This document shows, piece after piece, positions 23,801 through 35,820 of a stretch of DNA of 64,000 bases (positions are counted from its first letter, which is position 1; the number at the start of each line of letters is the position of its first letter). The notes beneath the pieces are model-generated. The model was not told the origin of the DNA. It saw only the letters and a program-made list of their open reading frames with translations, and did not search any database. The stretch is from Dicyema japonicum (lineage: Eukaryota; Dicyemida; Rhombozoa; Dicyemidae). The stretch lies in NCBI GenBank assembly GCA_011109175.1, contig RDEW01000009.1, positions 1,390,607 through 1,454,606 on the forward strand. Reading direction: 5' to 3'. The position numbers and the translations under genes are program-made.

Positions 23801-26800
23801 TCTAAATGAGAATTATACCCAGATGGAACTCTGAAGGTCTTCCACCAGATGAACTATCGATCCAAAACGGAATCCTCACGACAAGGTCCAGTAGATATGC
23901 TTTGTGCATTGATCCGCAGCAACAGGCCCTCAACTGGATTAAACAAAAAGAAGAGAAGAACAATTTAAAAGTATTCGTCCAGTAATGCGAAGATTTGTAC
24001 TTTTAATGACAGTGACTTTTTAAAACAGCTCGAATTGGCCATAAAATACGGTTTCCCAGTTTTGTTCAAAGACGTTGACGAATTTATTGACCCAATAATC
24101 GACAATGTCATTGAAAAGAGAATTTTGGGTAACTTCTATCAATAACCCCATTAGGTGATGTTGGCAGGGAGTTTATCGTCCTGGGGGATAAGGAGATTGA
24201 CTATGATTCGAATTTCCGTTTATACCTCAACTCCAAGTTACCCAACCCCAAATACGACTCGAGCATTTACGGAAAACTTATTGTCATAAACTACACTGTT
24301 ACATTACAAGTTTGCCACGTGTCTAATACAAGGGACTTGAGGATCAACTTCTCAGTGTCCTGGTTAAATTTGAAAGGCGGGAATTGGAAGAAAAACGCGA
24401 AAGACTCATCCAAGAAACCAGGTTTTAAATACTCGGCAATTTAGTGAGAATAAAAACCTTTTGAAAGACTTGGAGGACTCCCTGCTCAGGGAACTCACCA
24501 CATCAACTGGAAACATGCTTGACAACACAGAACTCATTGAAACGCTGGAGGAAACTAAAATGAAGGCATCCGAAGTTTTTCGTTTATTTGACGAATCAGG
24601 TTAGCTTGAAATTGAAAAATGGGATCATAACTTCGCGAGATATCGAAAAATTGCGTGATGGGTACCGTCCTGTTGCTAGAAGAGGAGCTATTTTGTTCTT
24701 TGTTCTTGCCGAACTATCCTTAATTAACTCAATGTACCAGTACTCGCTTTCTGCCTTCCTTGAAGTTTTTCAGTTTTCCTTGAAAAAGAGTTTACCTGAC
24801 TCTAAACTCGTCAAAAGACTCGAAAATATAATAAATAGCTTAACATACAACGTCTACTACTATGGATGTACAGGTGGGGGTTTCTATTCTTAAACCAGGA
24901 ATTTTCGAAAAACATAAACTTCTTTTTTCGTTTCAAATTGCTGTGAGAATTCTAGAAAATTCTGGGGACATCAAACAGGAAGAAATTGACTTTTTCTTGA
25001 AGGTTCTGCTTGACTGAATTTTAGGGAAATGTCTCTTTGGAAAAAAGCTCAATTGAAAAGCCATTCGATTGGTTGAGTGATAATAACTGGGATAACCTTG
25101 TGAGGCTTAGTGAGATCGGGGGAAACCTATTTTCAACGCTAATCACAGATATTTCCAAAAACGAAGAAATCTGGAAAGAGGTAGTTGAATAATCTCAAAT
25201 CAGTGGTTCAACCTGGATTCCCCAGAAATGGTGGAGTATCCGATGAAATATGAAAATTGTTCAAATTATCAAAAACTCATGCTTTTACGATGCTTCAGAG
25301 TTGACAGAATTTACAGAGCCATGGAAAAGTTTGTAAAGGATTCCATTGGAGAGCAATACATATCTCCCCCAATAATCACATTCTCAGCAATTTATGAGCA
25401 AAGTGTTTCCTCTTCCCCTGTTGTGTTTATTCTCTCCCCCGGTTCCGATCCTGCCAAAGATTTGGTGAAATTGGCCGAGAGTTTGAATTTTGACCCCAAT
25501 CGAATCAAGTTTCTGTCGATGGGGCAAGGACAGGAATTGGTCTTTCACTTTGTAATTTGGATAGATTGCCTTACAACATTTGGACATTGCTGTACAACGG
25601 GGACATTGGTTGATGCTCCAAAACTGTCATTTATTAGCAAAGTGGTTGAAAGTATTGGAGGAAACTCTGGAAAAGATTATTAAGCCACATCCCGAATTCA
25701 GGCTTTGGATTACGACAGAACCTTCGGAGATGTTTCCCATTGGAATATTACAGAGGTCCATGAAAGTACAATCAAATAATTTTTGAGGTCGTCACCGAAC
25801 CTCCAAATGGACTTAAATTGAATCTCCATGGCACGTACATGAAAATCTCAGACTCTGAGTTCAAGGAAACTCCCCATCCTGCCTTCAATCCCTTAGTGTT
25901 TGTTTTGGCATTCTTCCACGCCGTCGTACAAGAAAGAAGGAAATATGGAAAAATTGGGTGGAATATTTCGTACGACTTCAACGACTCTGACTTTTCTGTC
26001 TGTTTTGACATTTTAAAGACATATCTGACTAAAGCTAGTGATGCCAATGAAGAGAAGATCCCTTGGAATAGCCTGAAGTATTTAATAGGAGAGGTTGGAA
26101 TGTAATTTGAGGTTAAAGGTGATGTATGGAGGTCGAGCAATCGACGAGTTTGACAGGAGAGTACTCAGAACTTACATGAATGAATATATGGAAGACTTTA
26201 TTTTTGATACATTCCAAGTATTCCACTTTTACTCGGACAAAAACGTGAAATACTGCATTCCACCAGATACTGGCAAAAAGGAAGGATATTTGGGTTACAT
26301 TGAAAGTCTGCCGTTGTCAAATACACCCGAGGTCTTTGGACTTCACCCAAATGCTGAGATATCAACATATACCACGGTTTTTCAGTTTCCGTTAGTTGAT
26401 TAGGCAGCAAAGACAATTTGGAATCATTTAATTGACATGCAACCGCAGACTGGAAGTACGGGACTTGAAATGAGTCGGGACGAATTTATTGGGAATATTG
26501 CTCAGGATATCCTCAAAAAATTAGCGGAACAGTTCAACCTTGAGGAAATAAGGAAAGGAATGGGCACTGACATTGAGCCAACGACAGTAGTACTCCTTCA
26601 GGAAATCGAGAGATTCAACAATCTCACAAGTAAAATTAAGTCGTCCCTGAATTTGCTCAAGAAAGTAAACCTTGCTGTCAAATTAGGCACTTATTGGTGA
26701 AATTGGAATGAGTAATGAGTTGGAGGAAGTCTCACGTGCTTTGTTTAACGGAAAGATCCCGGAAATGTGGAGGAAATTGGCGCCAATGACGTTGAAATCA

Positions 26801-27374
26801 CTAGGGAGTTGGATCGAGCATTTGCTGCGGCGTCATGATCTTTATAACAATTGGATAATCGACGGTGAGCCCAACGTAATGTGGTTATCCGGAATCCACG
26901 TGCCTGAATCCTATCTGACAGCTTTGGTCCAGACGACTTGTCGTTTGAACAAATGGCCTCTCGATAAGTCAACCTTGTACACAACCGTCACCAAGTACAA
27001 AACAGAGGAGGATGTGAGCGAAAAATTACACCAAGGTATAATTGACGATGACTTTAGGCTCCTTCATTCAGGGACTTTTCATTGAGGGTGCATCCTGGGA
27101 CATTGACAACAGCTGTTTGATTCCTCAAAAACCCAAATGTCTTGTCGAGCCCCTTCCGATTTTAAAGATAACTCCGATCGAATCGCACAGACTGAAGCTC
27201 CATGTAATAAATATTAAACATTTTCAGAATACCTACAGGGCACCTGTCTATGTGACTTCTGACAGAAGAAACGCTATGGGAGTTGGTTTGGTCTTTGAAG
27301 CTGATTTGGCGACAACCCGTCATTTAAGTCACTGGATTCTTCAGGGAGTCTGTCTGACCTTAAATAGTGACTAA
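11868..27374 (+). CDS. DNAH10: Axonemal dynein heavy chain, inner arm, DNAH10-like, full length
   Basis: This is the motor subunit of a ciliary inner dynein arm; DNAH10 belongs to the two-headed I1/f dynein. Many ORF pieces join across GT-AG introns of about 20-34 nt, e.g. 12264-12286 (23 nt) and 13199-13220 (22 nt). Stem: [17 protein letters not shown] and [19 protein letters not shown], both typical of DNAH10. AAA1 P-loop GPAGTGKT is at 18486-18509, with Walker B in [12 protein letters not shown] near 18650-18680. AAA2 is GPTGGGKS (19447-19470), AAA3 GDTGTSKT (20572-20595) with YLDDLNMP, and AAA4 GVGGSGKQ (21723-21746). The coiled-coil stalk and microtubule-binding tip span about 22590-23640, with AAA5-6 and the C-terminal domain after that. 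The protein ends [10 protein letters not shown], the family terminus, and TAA. After removing introns I estimate about 4,500 residues, the normal size. I saw no clear break, but did not resolve every splice. The nearest alternative is DNAH2. Confidence 0.88.
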
Positions 27375-27473
27375 AACAATTTAAATTAATAAAAATAATT
27401 AAGTTTCAATTAATTTTAGAAATGGACTTATAAAATCATATGTTAATATAAATTTGGGAGAATACTTAAAAAT

Positions 27474-28140
27474 ATGAATCAACACCGATGGGCCTGTCTG
27501 ATCGCTGGGAGGTCTGAAGGAAGCGGAACATGGATTTATGTTTTCCCGATTGGGAACATTGACACGCACCTGGATGATGAGATAGTCCGCATGGATCTCT
27601 GTCCATCTGGGTTTGAGAATATGCCAGGCTCAGCGTTTTCGATGCGGGGGATTTGTCGACACTTATGGACATCATGCCCTCTCATGCAGAAGAAGTGTGG
27701 GGCGATTGAATGATGTCGTGAAACGCGCACTGGAGTCTTCCCGACATCATTCCATACTGGAACTCACTGGTCTAGACAAGGGAGTCGGAAAACGACAAGA
27801 CGGAGTTTTGGATGCAACATGTGTTGTTCCGTTCGAGGAAGGGAAACTGTTAGTTTTGGATGCAACATGTGTCAATTATCCGTCCTCGCCAACATCATCG
27901 GGAGCGCGGTAAAGGTACTTTTCGCCTCAGATAAAGCAGAGAGAGCTAAAGAAAATAAGTTTAGAGGACTTCTTGACCGATATACCCTCCGCGAGACAAC
28001 CGGAGCGATAAGCAGTAAGTCCCCAGTCTTGCTCAAGAAACTGGGACGTATTGTCTCGCTCAGAAGCCATGTTAACTGCGAGACACACTGGCTCATCCAG
28101 TTGGTCTCCATAGGGGAAACGCCGCGTCAATAAAGTCTGT
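27474..28140 (+). mobile_element. RLE-LINE C-terminal third, decayed
   Basis: It begins with NQHRWACLIAGR, then THLDDEIVRMDLC. A zinc-knuckle-like CGG..DTYGHHALSCRRS and VVKRALESS follow, then the endonuclease block ending LLVLDATCVNY, TTGAISSKSP and LLKKLGRIVSL. Every block has a partner in the 59464 element. The frame shifts several times, and the VLDATC block is partly duplicated (27807-27825 and 27855-27873). It starts about 100 bp after the dynein stop codon, same strand. Confidence 0.75.
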
Positions 28141-28279
28141 GGGAATGAAATAATTACTTTCTAAAAATTATATTTCGTAAAATAAAAACCAAATTATCCA
28201 GTAATTTTTCATTTCAAGTGTTGGTTGAGTGGTTAACACCTCTCTAATAATGTTTATGTCTTTATCGTACTTTCAGTCC

Positions 28280-28510
28280 GTCTATTCTACTCTGTTTTCA
28301 ATTGCAACTTTCAACGTCAGGGGACTCGTTTCGAACATTAAACAGAAGACGTTATGCATGGATTCTTCGATGAACTGAGGAGACGTGCGAGGAGGAAAGT
28401 TACATGGAGAAAACTGTTTGAACGGATAGTGAAGAGCACGGCAAAAACGGAACCCTAAGTATTTATGTGATTATGGGTAATGCGGGAGTGCATTTAACTA
28501 ACTTAGCTAA
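28280..28510 (+). mobile_element. LINE endonuclease start joined to a tail repeat
   Basis: SIATFNVRGLVSN (about 28296-28340) is the opening block of an apurinic-type LINE endonuclease. The frame is lost within 30 codons, and from about 28370 the DNA resembles 5575-5640. It is an internally deleted LINE copy. Confidence 0.5.
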
Positions 28511-28539
28511 CTAGTCAATACTGACCTAATCAAGTGCTT

Positions 28540-29230
28540 TTTTGTTATTTCCCTTTCTTCGATGACAAGTCCACAATCCAGGAAGCCACCAACAGAGTCA
28601 TCGGTCCTAATACTGAGTCTATGACTCTTGAAGAATTTCTACTCGAGCGATGCCAACCTACCAGCCAGTTTCCTCTACGACACATTTATCAAATACCTCA
28701 CACCCACGAGATGCGAGAAAACTCCAAGTCCTTTATGGATAGATGTTCAAGATGCCATCCCCGCCGGTTTAAGCTCTTCTTTGTCAGTCAGTTATCTGAG
28801 AATGTTCTTTTATCCTTTAACCCCGTTATGGTTCGTTGGGGAGATGAAGAATCACTTTGACCAAAGGTTGGCTGGAGTATATAGAGGAGAGGAATGCTGG
28901 GTGTGATATATCTGTAGGGGAACAAATTCCAAGACCTCCGAAGCGGACAGTTAGGGTTGCCTGAATCCAGTCTTTATTGTCGAACTTGACGTTGGTAAGA
29001 AGTTCGGTAATATAACGGAAGTGAATTTATCGATCCGAGCTGTTGTATTCTCGGGAAACAAGGTGCACCATGAAGTACGCGGTTCAGTTTAAATGTTATC
29101 AGTGCAGTCCTCAAAAAGAAGAGGGCGTATGTACGTCTAGCATTTATGTGCATTAAAACCTCCTGAAATGCCGACCCTAACCTAGGCTGGTTGCAGGTGT
29201 TTGACAAACCTGGGAGAACTGGCTTGCACG
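28540..29230 (-). mobile_element. RLE-LINE RT-to-linker fragment with internal deletion
   Basis: The reverse strand from 29230 reads a block matching TQLQPTQIG (here NTCNQPRLG), then jumps to ALFFLRTALITFKLNRVL, matching SLFLLRNALSAQKLYYVL of the 59464 element. VKFDNKDWIQATLTV and FGGLGI then match VKFDDQGWDQATLPV and LGGLGI. The RT palm with its catalytic residues has been removed. Frames are broken beyond 28800. Confidence 0.65.
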
Positions 29231-29857
29231 CATCAATATATGGATTTCAATCCTCACCACTGATTAGTATCAACATTTATTGTACCTGATCGACCGACTA
29301 CTTGGCTTTCTGGCATTAATGGAGTCAAATCTTTTTGTCAAAGTATAATTCCTATCCAGTAAGAATTCATCACTTCAAACTATAAGAAACCATCAGCCGG
29401 TGCATGATGAGTGTTTGCGAAGTTGAAGATACTAAAGAGGAAAACACTAGGTGCCGATAGACAGATGGTTTTCTCGACGGATCTCAGTGATATGTCTGGA
29501 GTGTTTTTCCAAACACGATGCAGTTGATGAAACAATCGGAAGACCTACAGGAATGAAAAAAGAGAACCCAAAACGACATTGACATTAAGGAGTAACTCTC
29601 AGTGCATTAAAGAGTGCTCCCAATCAATATTTAATTTAATTTTAGTCGCAGCTGAAACCTCAAAGATCTAGGACCCAAGTCGCTTTTCTTCCAACATTTT
29701 ATAGCATCATTGATAGCAAAAAGGAAAAGGGTCAGTCATGAATATGGATAGAGTGCATTGCCATACAAATCGTAAGAAAAAAAGCGTCTTCAATCACGAA
29801 AACTACCATACTAGTTTAAAACTGGAAAAGTACGCGGTCCTATAGGAGGATTTTTGT
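29231..29857. other. Gene-free stretch
   Basis: No coding, RNA or repeat signal that I can support. There are only short ORFs, and composition is close to the window average. Confidence 0.4.
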
Positions 29858-30025
29858 TTGTTCCGCTCGCAGTTGAAACTGCGACGCTGGAATTCTTGAG
29901 TCGTCTAGGGAATCGGATTTCTGCACGAACAGGAGATCCCCGTGAGAGCGGCTGGCTATTTGAGCGAACCTCACTCGCCACCATGAGATGAAATAGCCAC
30001 GCGGTCAGGGCGGCCGCTGTATCAT
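29858..30025 (+). mobile_element. RLE-LINE 3' terminus
   Basis: The frame reads AVETATLEFLSRLGNRI followed by ARTGDPRESGWLFERTSLA, then the conserved non-coding tail GGTCAGGGCGGCCGCTGTA. It is the best-preserved example of this tail, which also appears at 2730, 38555, 49850 (-) and 55815 (-). Confidence 0.7.
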
Positions 30026-30131
30026 TTTTTTGTTTATTTTATTATGTTTAACAATAAATAAAAATTTACAACTCTTGAATTTCATTAAAAATAAATTTTT
30101 TATTAAATTGCTAAAAATAAGAAACAAAATA

Positions 30132-32836
30132 TTAAACAGAGAAATTAATGTTGTGTGTAAGTTGTTCTACAGTGTACAGTAGAGAATTAATCATTCCATA
30201 CTCATCACAGTTTCTATCAATTAATGAAGCTCCAATATTATTTAATTGATATTTTAATTCTTCTAGAACTACTGAGCGAATTTTTTCATTATTAAACTGT
30301 GCTTGTTGTTCAAGTAATCCCTTCTAGAAAAATACAACTACAACCAACCCTTAGCACAGACACGTAGTATGACGTCATCTGTTTTCTGTAGTTCGGAAAA
30401 GTACTAAGATTTGATACCAGAATTGTCATCAAATGACATAGAAAGGTTGAAACGAATGAAAAATTAGCGGCATCTACAAATACAACTATTAAAATACTAA
30501 TTATAGGATTATTTAATTCCATTTTTTCATTAATCACAAAGGATGAAACATAATACACAATAAATCTAAATTCATTGAAAGTCGAATGAACAGCCACCTT
30601 TATTTTACAACAAAATTACCGAAATGGCAGCAAAGATGAGCTTAGTGTAATCACAATTAAACGCACGATAATTAAGGAAGCACCCAGAACGGGCAATGTT
30701 GACCAAATCACAAACAGAGCTCAACTCTTGAGGATCCCCGGCATTCAACTCACTAAATAAGCACCAATATTACCGAGATGCAACTTCACTAGAAGAAACA
30801 CCAGCAATCTTTTTCATGTAAAAATGAGTCAAAAGTGAGAGCTGGTTGTCCTGGTTTAAAACAGCTAAAATTAAAAAAATAAAAACCCAAAATAATCTCA
30901 GGTAGTTTACCATGAGAATTAACATTGAAAAAATCCGTAAATGAGTTGATAACTTTGTTTTTAATATTCCAAACATGATGAGGGTCTTCAATCAATTCGC
31001 TATTCTGTTTAAACAGGAAATGAGTTTTATCGAGCATAAATAACATAAATTTAATGACTTCCTCGATAAGGTCAGCACGTGAGTCAGCGAAATAAGCAGA
31101 AAAGGTCTGCAATTACGAATAAAACAACCGTCAATGTTGATAAAATTTGGCAGACTCTCTGGATTTCCATAGAAAAGTTAAACTTGTCGATAAAATTTTT
31201 AATTACATAGGCATGAAAATTACCAGAAAATTCTCCACATGCTTTCTAAAAGTGAATACAACAAAAACTGAGAACAGAATGCTTAGGCGTTCTGAGAGGA
31301 GTGACTCATCGACATTACAGTTTATTACAACTTCACTCAGAGTCACCAGTAAATCAGTATTTTGGATAAATTCAGAATATATTTTGTCGAGTTTAATTTT
31401 CTAAAAATGAAAATTTAATACAAACTGGCTTCACCAAAGTGAACGATTCGATTAACTTTTTGAGAGTTCTTTCATAATCGGCGAAAAAACTCCACTCGAT
31501 GAAAATGTCACTTTTTGGTGGTCTTACTCCGTCAGTCACGTGTAAAGCATCCTCGCCCAAATTGCAACGTAGATGCTTTAGTGATTTTCGAAAATCCTGA
31601 GATTGGTCTTTAAAAAGATCGAAAAGAAGCTTGAATTAAGTTATTCTAGTAAACCTGATACCCTCCGTGAGATTTAAAGCATTTTAATAATCGGAGGATG
31701 CTCCCCCAAATTTCAGGGGTATTAAATTTTGCGTTATTTTTACTCAATCTTGGAGAAATAATACAAAATCTACAAATATACTGCAAAACTACATTTCTTC
31801 TTTGTCTTTGTGACTCAGCCAATTATTTACTTCAACAAAATTTATAAGAAAATCGAGAATTCCTTCAAAAATAAACCAAAATACTAGAAAAGTCGATATT
31901 TGAGTCAAAAAGAGTGACGATTGATTTTATGACGGCCACAAAGACTCTAAACTGGGAGGCAGACAGATTGATAAAATCGTCAGCTGACAGATTGAAGACA
32001 CTAATCAACTCTTTTTGAAGATTTTTACAGTTTTGTGAGAACAAGCCACCATCAATGAGAAACAATCCCATGGATGAAGATTCCTCGTTAAAAAAATTTT
32101 CGACGACAATTTTTACGACCAACTCCTTCTTAACCTTTTCATTCAAAATAATGATCCCAATTTTGTCGGTAAATTCTCGACTGAATGAAAGCGACTCCTC
32201 AAATTTAGTCTTAGTTTCAGACTGACTAACAAAATTTGAGTACACCTCCAAAATGAACGGAGGAGTGAAGTGACCCAACAGGGCTTTCAAAACGTTACTC
32301 GAAACTTTGAGCTGGGAGGGAGAAGAGGGAAAAGAAATGAGGTCGTTAGAAAACATGTATCTGAATATGGTTTGATATTTGGTTGGGAGTAGAGCTGTTT
32401 GAGACTCACTTAGTAAAATTTTCACAAATTCATCGAAAACCAGAAATTGAAGGTCAAGTGAAATATAGTCGAGAATCTAGGAATAAAAAAGACCAAACTT
32501 GAATAAAATGACTAATCCAGTCAAATTGTAGCATTATAAGCAAGTAAAAGCGGATTGAAAGGGAAGTGGTGGGAGGATTCAGGTCGTTGAGTGAATTCAA
32601 AGAAGGAAAACCAACAGAGTGACATGACATGTTGAAAAACCATAGATTTAACGACCTGATTGATTCAGTATCTTCACGTTTTAAAATATTATTAATTAAA
32701 GGCTTAAGATTTGTCTTTATGAATGTTTTGATGTTTTTATAATCTTCGTTTGGGGCATTTTTGTTCTAAAATAATAAAATAATTCACCTTAAAGTTATTT
32801 AGGATTGAGCAAATTTTTGAAAAGTGGTCACTCATG
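30132..32836 (-). CDS. Unrecognised helical protein of about 800 residues, apparently complete
   Basis: Reading down from ATG at 32836-32834, about 13 exons join in one frame across GT-AG introns of 21-34 nt. One example is 32766-32787 (22 nt), directly after the first exon MSDHFSKICSILNNFK. The protein runs to THNINFSV and TAA at 30134-30132. It is dominated by leucine/isoleucine/phenylalanine-rich amphipathic stretches (for example FSNDLISFPSSPSQLKV, IWGSILRLLKCFKSHGG, ADLIEEVIKFMLFMLDKTH), as in HEAT/ARM-type helical scaffolds. No catalytic motif, zinc site, signal peptide or clear membrane span is visible. I do not recognise the family. One splice near 31870 is uncertain because the obvious GT-AG pair would be only 14 nt. 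It is transcribed away from the RT fragment that begins at 32950. Confidence 0.7.
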
Positions 32837-32949
32837 TGTCCCAACCAGAAAATAATTTTTAAATATGGTCAATTTTTAAAATAATGATTATAAAGAATAA
32901 ATCAAATAAATTAAAGTGTAATTTAACAAATTCTTTTTTAATCGGTTTC

Positions 32950-33740
32950 AAAAGAGACCGGTCTACATCAACACACTCACTTCATTGAACCAGTTCATTA
33001 TTGAAGGCTTTTCTGCAAAACCACATCTAAAATCTGTTTCATGCTCTCTCAACCTACAAAAGGCCTTCGATTCTGTATCCAGAAAAATCCTTACTCAAAA
33101 AATATTTCGACTATCCATCAACTCAAACATAAAATTATGGCTTTCAAATTTCCTCAGCGGAAGAAGAGGGCGTGTATGCTTGGATGGAATTCGATCAGTC
33201 TTAAGATTACTTCCAAATGGAGTTCCCCAAGGTTCCCCCTGTCTCCTGCCTCATTCAACTTATACCTTTCCGACATTCCCAACCCAGTTATGGAAGACTA
33301 GATAATTCTCGCTTATGTTGATGACCTATTCATTATGTCACGTGATAAAGACCTCACGAATGCTTCAAAAAAGTACAAGGACTTGTCAAATTCAAACTTG
33401 GCTACACCAAAACCGGATGAACATATCTCCCGGAAAATCCTCCATCACTCTATTTAACTCGGACAAAAGGCTCGGAAGATGTACCGTAGATCTATTCCTG
33501 GACAACGAAAAAATCTCTTTTTTACGAAGAACCCTATAATTCTGGGGGTCACTTTTGATACCCACATGTGTTTTTCTGCCCATATTGAGAAGACCATTGG
33601 AACTTCTCAAAGGAAAATTGGTTTAATCAAAACCATATTTGGTGGAATAAAAAGCCCATTCCCTGCTCTCGGTATTCTCTATAAGCAATTCATCGAGCCG
33701 ACTATCAGTTATGCCTGTGCAGCATGAAGAATTATCTCTC
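32950..33740 (+). mobile_element. Jockey-like LINE RT pseudogene
   Basis: Blocks in order: CSLNLQKAFDSVSRKIL (first catalytic Asp), NFLSGRRGRVCLDG, LPNGVPQGSPLSPASFNLYL and AYVDDLFIM (YVDD box near 33312-33323). The thumb follows as NPIILGVTFDTHMCFSAHI and QFIEPTISYACAA. At least two frame changes (near 33230 and 33300) and an in-frame stop just before AYVDD make it inactive. Confidence 0.8.
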
Positions 33741-33759
33741 GTGGATCAACCATCTTAAA

Positions 33760-34005
33760 GTTGATAACACCCTATGTCGAGCTGCGACTACCATAATGCA
33801 CATCGCAAAGCTGAACAAATTAATACTATAATGATGACTTCCGTAAATATAAATTAATCCTAAATTTTTAATAAAGTTCTTTCGGATTGCTGTTATGAAC
33901 TTTCGGTTTATCGAAGCCTGTTTGTATGGAAACTTTGTAAAATTTTGCTGCATCATCAAAAAATTCGGATTGCTGAAGTTCGGATTAATGGGGATTTACT
34001 GTATT
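33760..34005. mobile_element. Possible pogo/Tigger-like transposon end
   Basis: The segment ends in TTCGGATTAATGGGGATTTA followed by CTGTA, which in reverse complement is TACAGTAAATCCCC. A terminus starting CAGTAAA.CCCC next to TA is typical of pogo/Tigger-group elements. The motif TTCGGATTGCTG occurs twice inside. No matching left terminus was found, so this may be a solo end. Confidence 0.3.
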
Positions 34006-34228
34006 TATATTTGATTTCTTTCAACAAAACTATCCAAGAACACGAGATTATGCAGATGACGTAGTAATTCTCCTGTATATGTCTAAAACACGAACTTTTA
34101 AAGGAAGACTCGTGCAGTATGTGAACTTTGTTGATTTGGGACGAAGTGTTGTTTTCTCTCTCAGAAAGAAACAAAAGATAAGCCATAAAGTTTACTTACC
34201 GGATGAGACCCAATACGATGTTAAATGA
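34006..34228 (+). CDS. Hypothetical ORF or last exon, unknown
   Basis: An open frame of about 70 codons reads NYPRTRDYADDVVILLYMSK, then RLVQYVNFVDLGRSVVFSLR and a C-terminus VYLPDETQYDVK, stop at about 34226. Codon use looks coding-like. The YADD string resembles an RT active site, but the flanking residues do not fit any RT. It could be a final exon or a remnant of a transposon gene. Confidence 0.3.
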
Positions 34229-34449
34229 GGATAATAATTACTAAGACGAAAGAAAATGTCTGTAAAGGAAGGGAATAATGACCTTCCGCAAGAAAAATTT
34301 GTGACCTTTTTTTTGTATTTTCAGTGGATTAAGCAAATTGAGAGACCCCAATAAAGAGTCCAGACTCATGATATATCAGTGTTGTTTTAACCTTTTTTGT
34401 ATGCCCCTGTAAAACAATTTTCTCCCCGTCAATAATTTATCGCCCCCAT
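34229..34449. other. Short gene-free stretch
   Basis: No supported feature between the unknown ORF and the next Ginger-like element. Confidence 0.4.
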
Positions 34450-34532
34450 AATATGTCACATGGGCAACCTGAAGTCTATGGGAAACCTGTTTTTTACGTG
34501 TTTCAATGGTAACCAGAGATATACTACATATT

Positions 34533-34790
34533 ATGGAATATCAATCCATCGTGAGAATTCAAAATGGTGATCCTTTACAGACATCTTCAAGACAGGCGAA
34601 ATACAAATAATGAAAAAATCCGAGAAATTCATTGTCATTGATGGTCGATTATACCTTAAAGACGGAAAATTTGAAAACCTGATAGACACTACATCCCTAT
34701 GCGGCCGCTGTTCTTTAGATAGACACAACGTTCATCAAAGTATGATTTTTCTATTGGAAATGAAGTATTTTAGTGGATATATTTAGATAC
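34533..34790 (+). pseudogene. Integrase N-terminal remnant (Ginger-like)
   Basis: From ATG 34533 the frame reads MEYQSIVRIQNGDPLQTSSR and then hits a stop. One frame on, it continues MKKSEKFIVIDGRLYLKDGK, then CGRCSLDRHNVHQSMIF. The same protein segment occurs, without the stop, on the reverse strand at 46370-46550. It also aligns with the N-terminus of the 8587 integrase. The Cys and His residues could be what is left of the HHCC zinc module. No DDE residues follow. Confidence 0.55.
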
Positions 34791-35328
34791 GAGTTTTAAA
34801 GGATTATGGGACAAATCCATCGCTAAAGTTGAGCAGAATTGATTTTTTGATAAGAAATGACAAGTGACATGTGATCGATAGGTGAAATGTAACCAGCAGT
34901 GGATGGGTAACCCGTGAGGGACGCGACATAATATGACTTTCTTGTAACTATTATAAGAACAACATTAATTCTAAATAAAAAAATTAATTCAAACTGTATT
35001 TATTAAATGGCTAACCTGATTCTTTTAATTTTAACAGCATTGCATTTAAATAAATAAAAATAAACAGCATTGCATTAGTGATTTTTTATGTCTCAATTTA
35101 GGTGGTATATCAGAGATCTTGTCGAATATGAAAATTTAAACAGATCTTATGTGGAATCGATTCTGAAGATATAAGTACTCAAATGAAACAGAGAGTAGAA
35201 AAGGCCTCACATTTTCCGCTTAGAAACGATAAGTTTAATTCTGATTATAATTTAGACTTTTCTTGAAAGGAAAGACAGAAAAATTGAAATCTGGTTGGAG
35301 TGGGACTAACTACAATAGTTGATCAGAG

Positions 35329-35820
35329 GTGCCGAAGGTGGAAGTCGTTAAGCTCCTAGGTACTCTGGCTACCTATGCCAAAGGAAGAGTTATCAAACGC
35401 GGAGAATCCCACTTGTTGCTAGGAATCAGGAATGAGGACGACGCTTCTGCTGTCAATACTAAGGTACTTTTTGGCCCCGGGGCACACAACATGTCACGGG
35501 TCATTTCTAAGGCTTCGGATTCAATAGTGCTAGTCTTCGGAGTCCCTCTGGATTTCGTAGATGATAATGTAGTCGAACACATCAAGAAAGACTCCACAAG
35601 CGGGGGAGGAGACTCCAGACCATGATGGTCTGTCTTCGCTCCGGAACAGAGGCAGAGAGGATCTGAATTGCGGGTGTCCAAATTCGCGAGGCTTGCCAAT
35701 CAAAAGTCAGATCTCTCAAGTGTGTGAACTATGGCTAGGAGGAACACAGGGCTGGCCATTCAAGATGCCCCCGTACTAAAAGGCTACGAAGAAGGCACTA
35801 AGGAGAGAAATGCGCCGAAG
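35329..35820 (+). mobile_element. LINE ORF1 (gag-like) fragment with zinc knuckle
   Basis: An ORF of 98 codons (VEVVKLLGTLATYAKGRVIK to KKDSTSGGGDSRP) is followed, one frame over, by LKCVNYG, a stop, then EEHRAGHSRCPRTKRLRRR. This is a CCHC-type zinc knuckle with a basic tail, the usual C-terminus of a LINE ORF1 protein that coats the RNA. One cysteine of the knuckle and the frame are lost. It probably inserted into the Ginger-like element. Confidence 0.55.

Noticed and set aside
18100-26416. Many reverse-strand ORFs of 60-120 codons within the dynein gene
   Set aside because: They are shadows of the forward coding frames and match no family.
11868-27374. Dynein pseudogene, suggested by about 60 separate ORF pieces
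   Set aside because: Breaks that were checked coincide with GT-AG mini-introns that restore the frame and conserved motifs, so the fragmentation is splicing, not decay.
34006-34228. Reverse transcriptase active site (YADD)
   Set aside because: The four residues match, but neither the preceding nor following RT blocks are present and the flanking residues do not fit.
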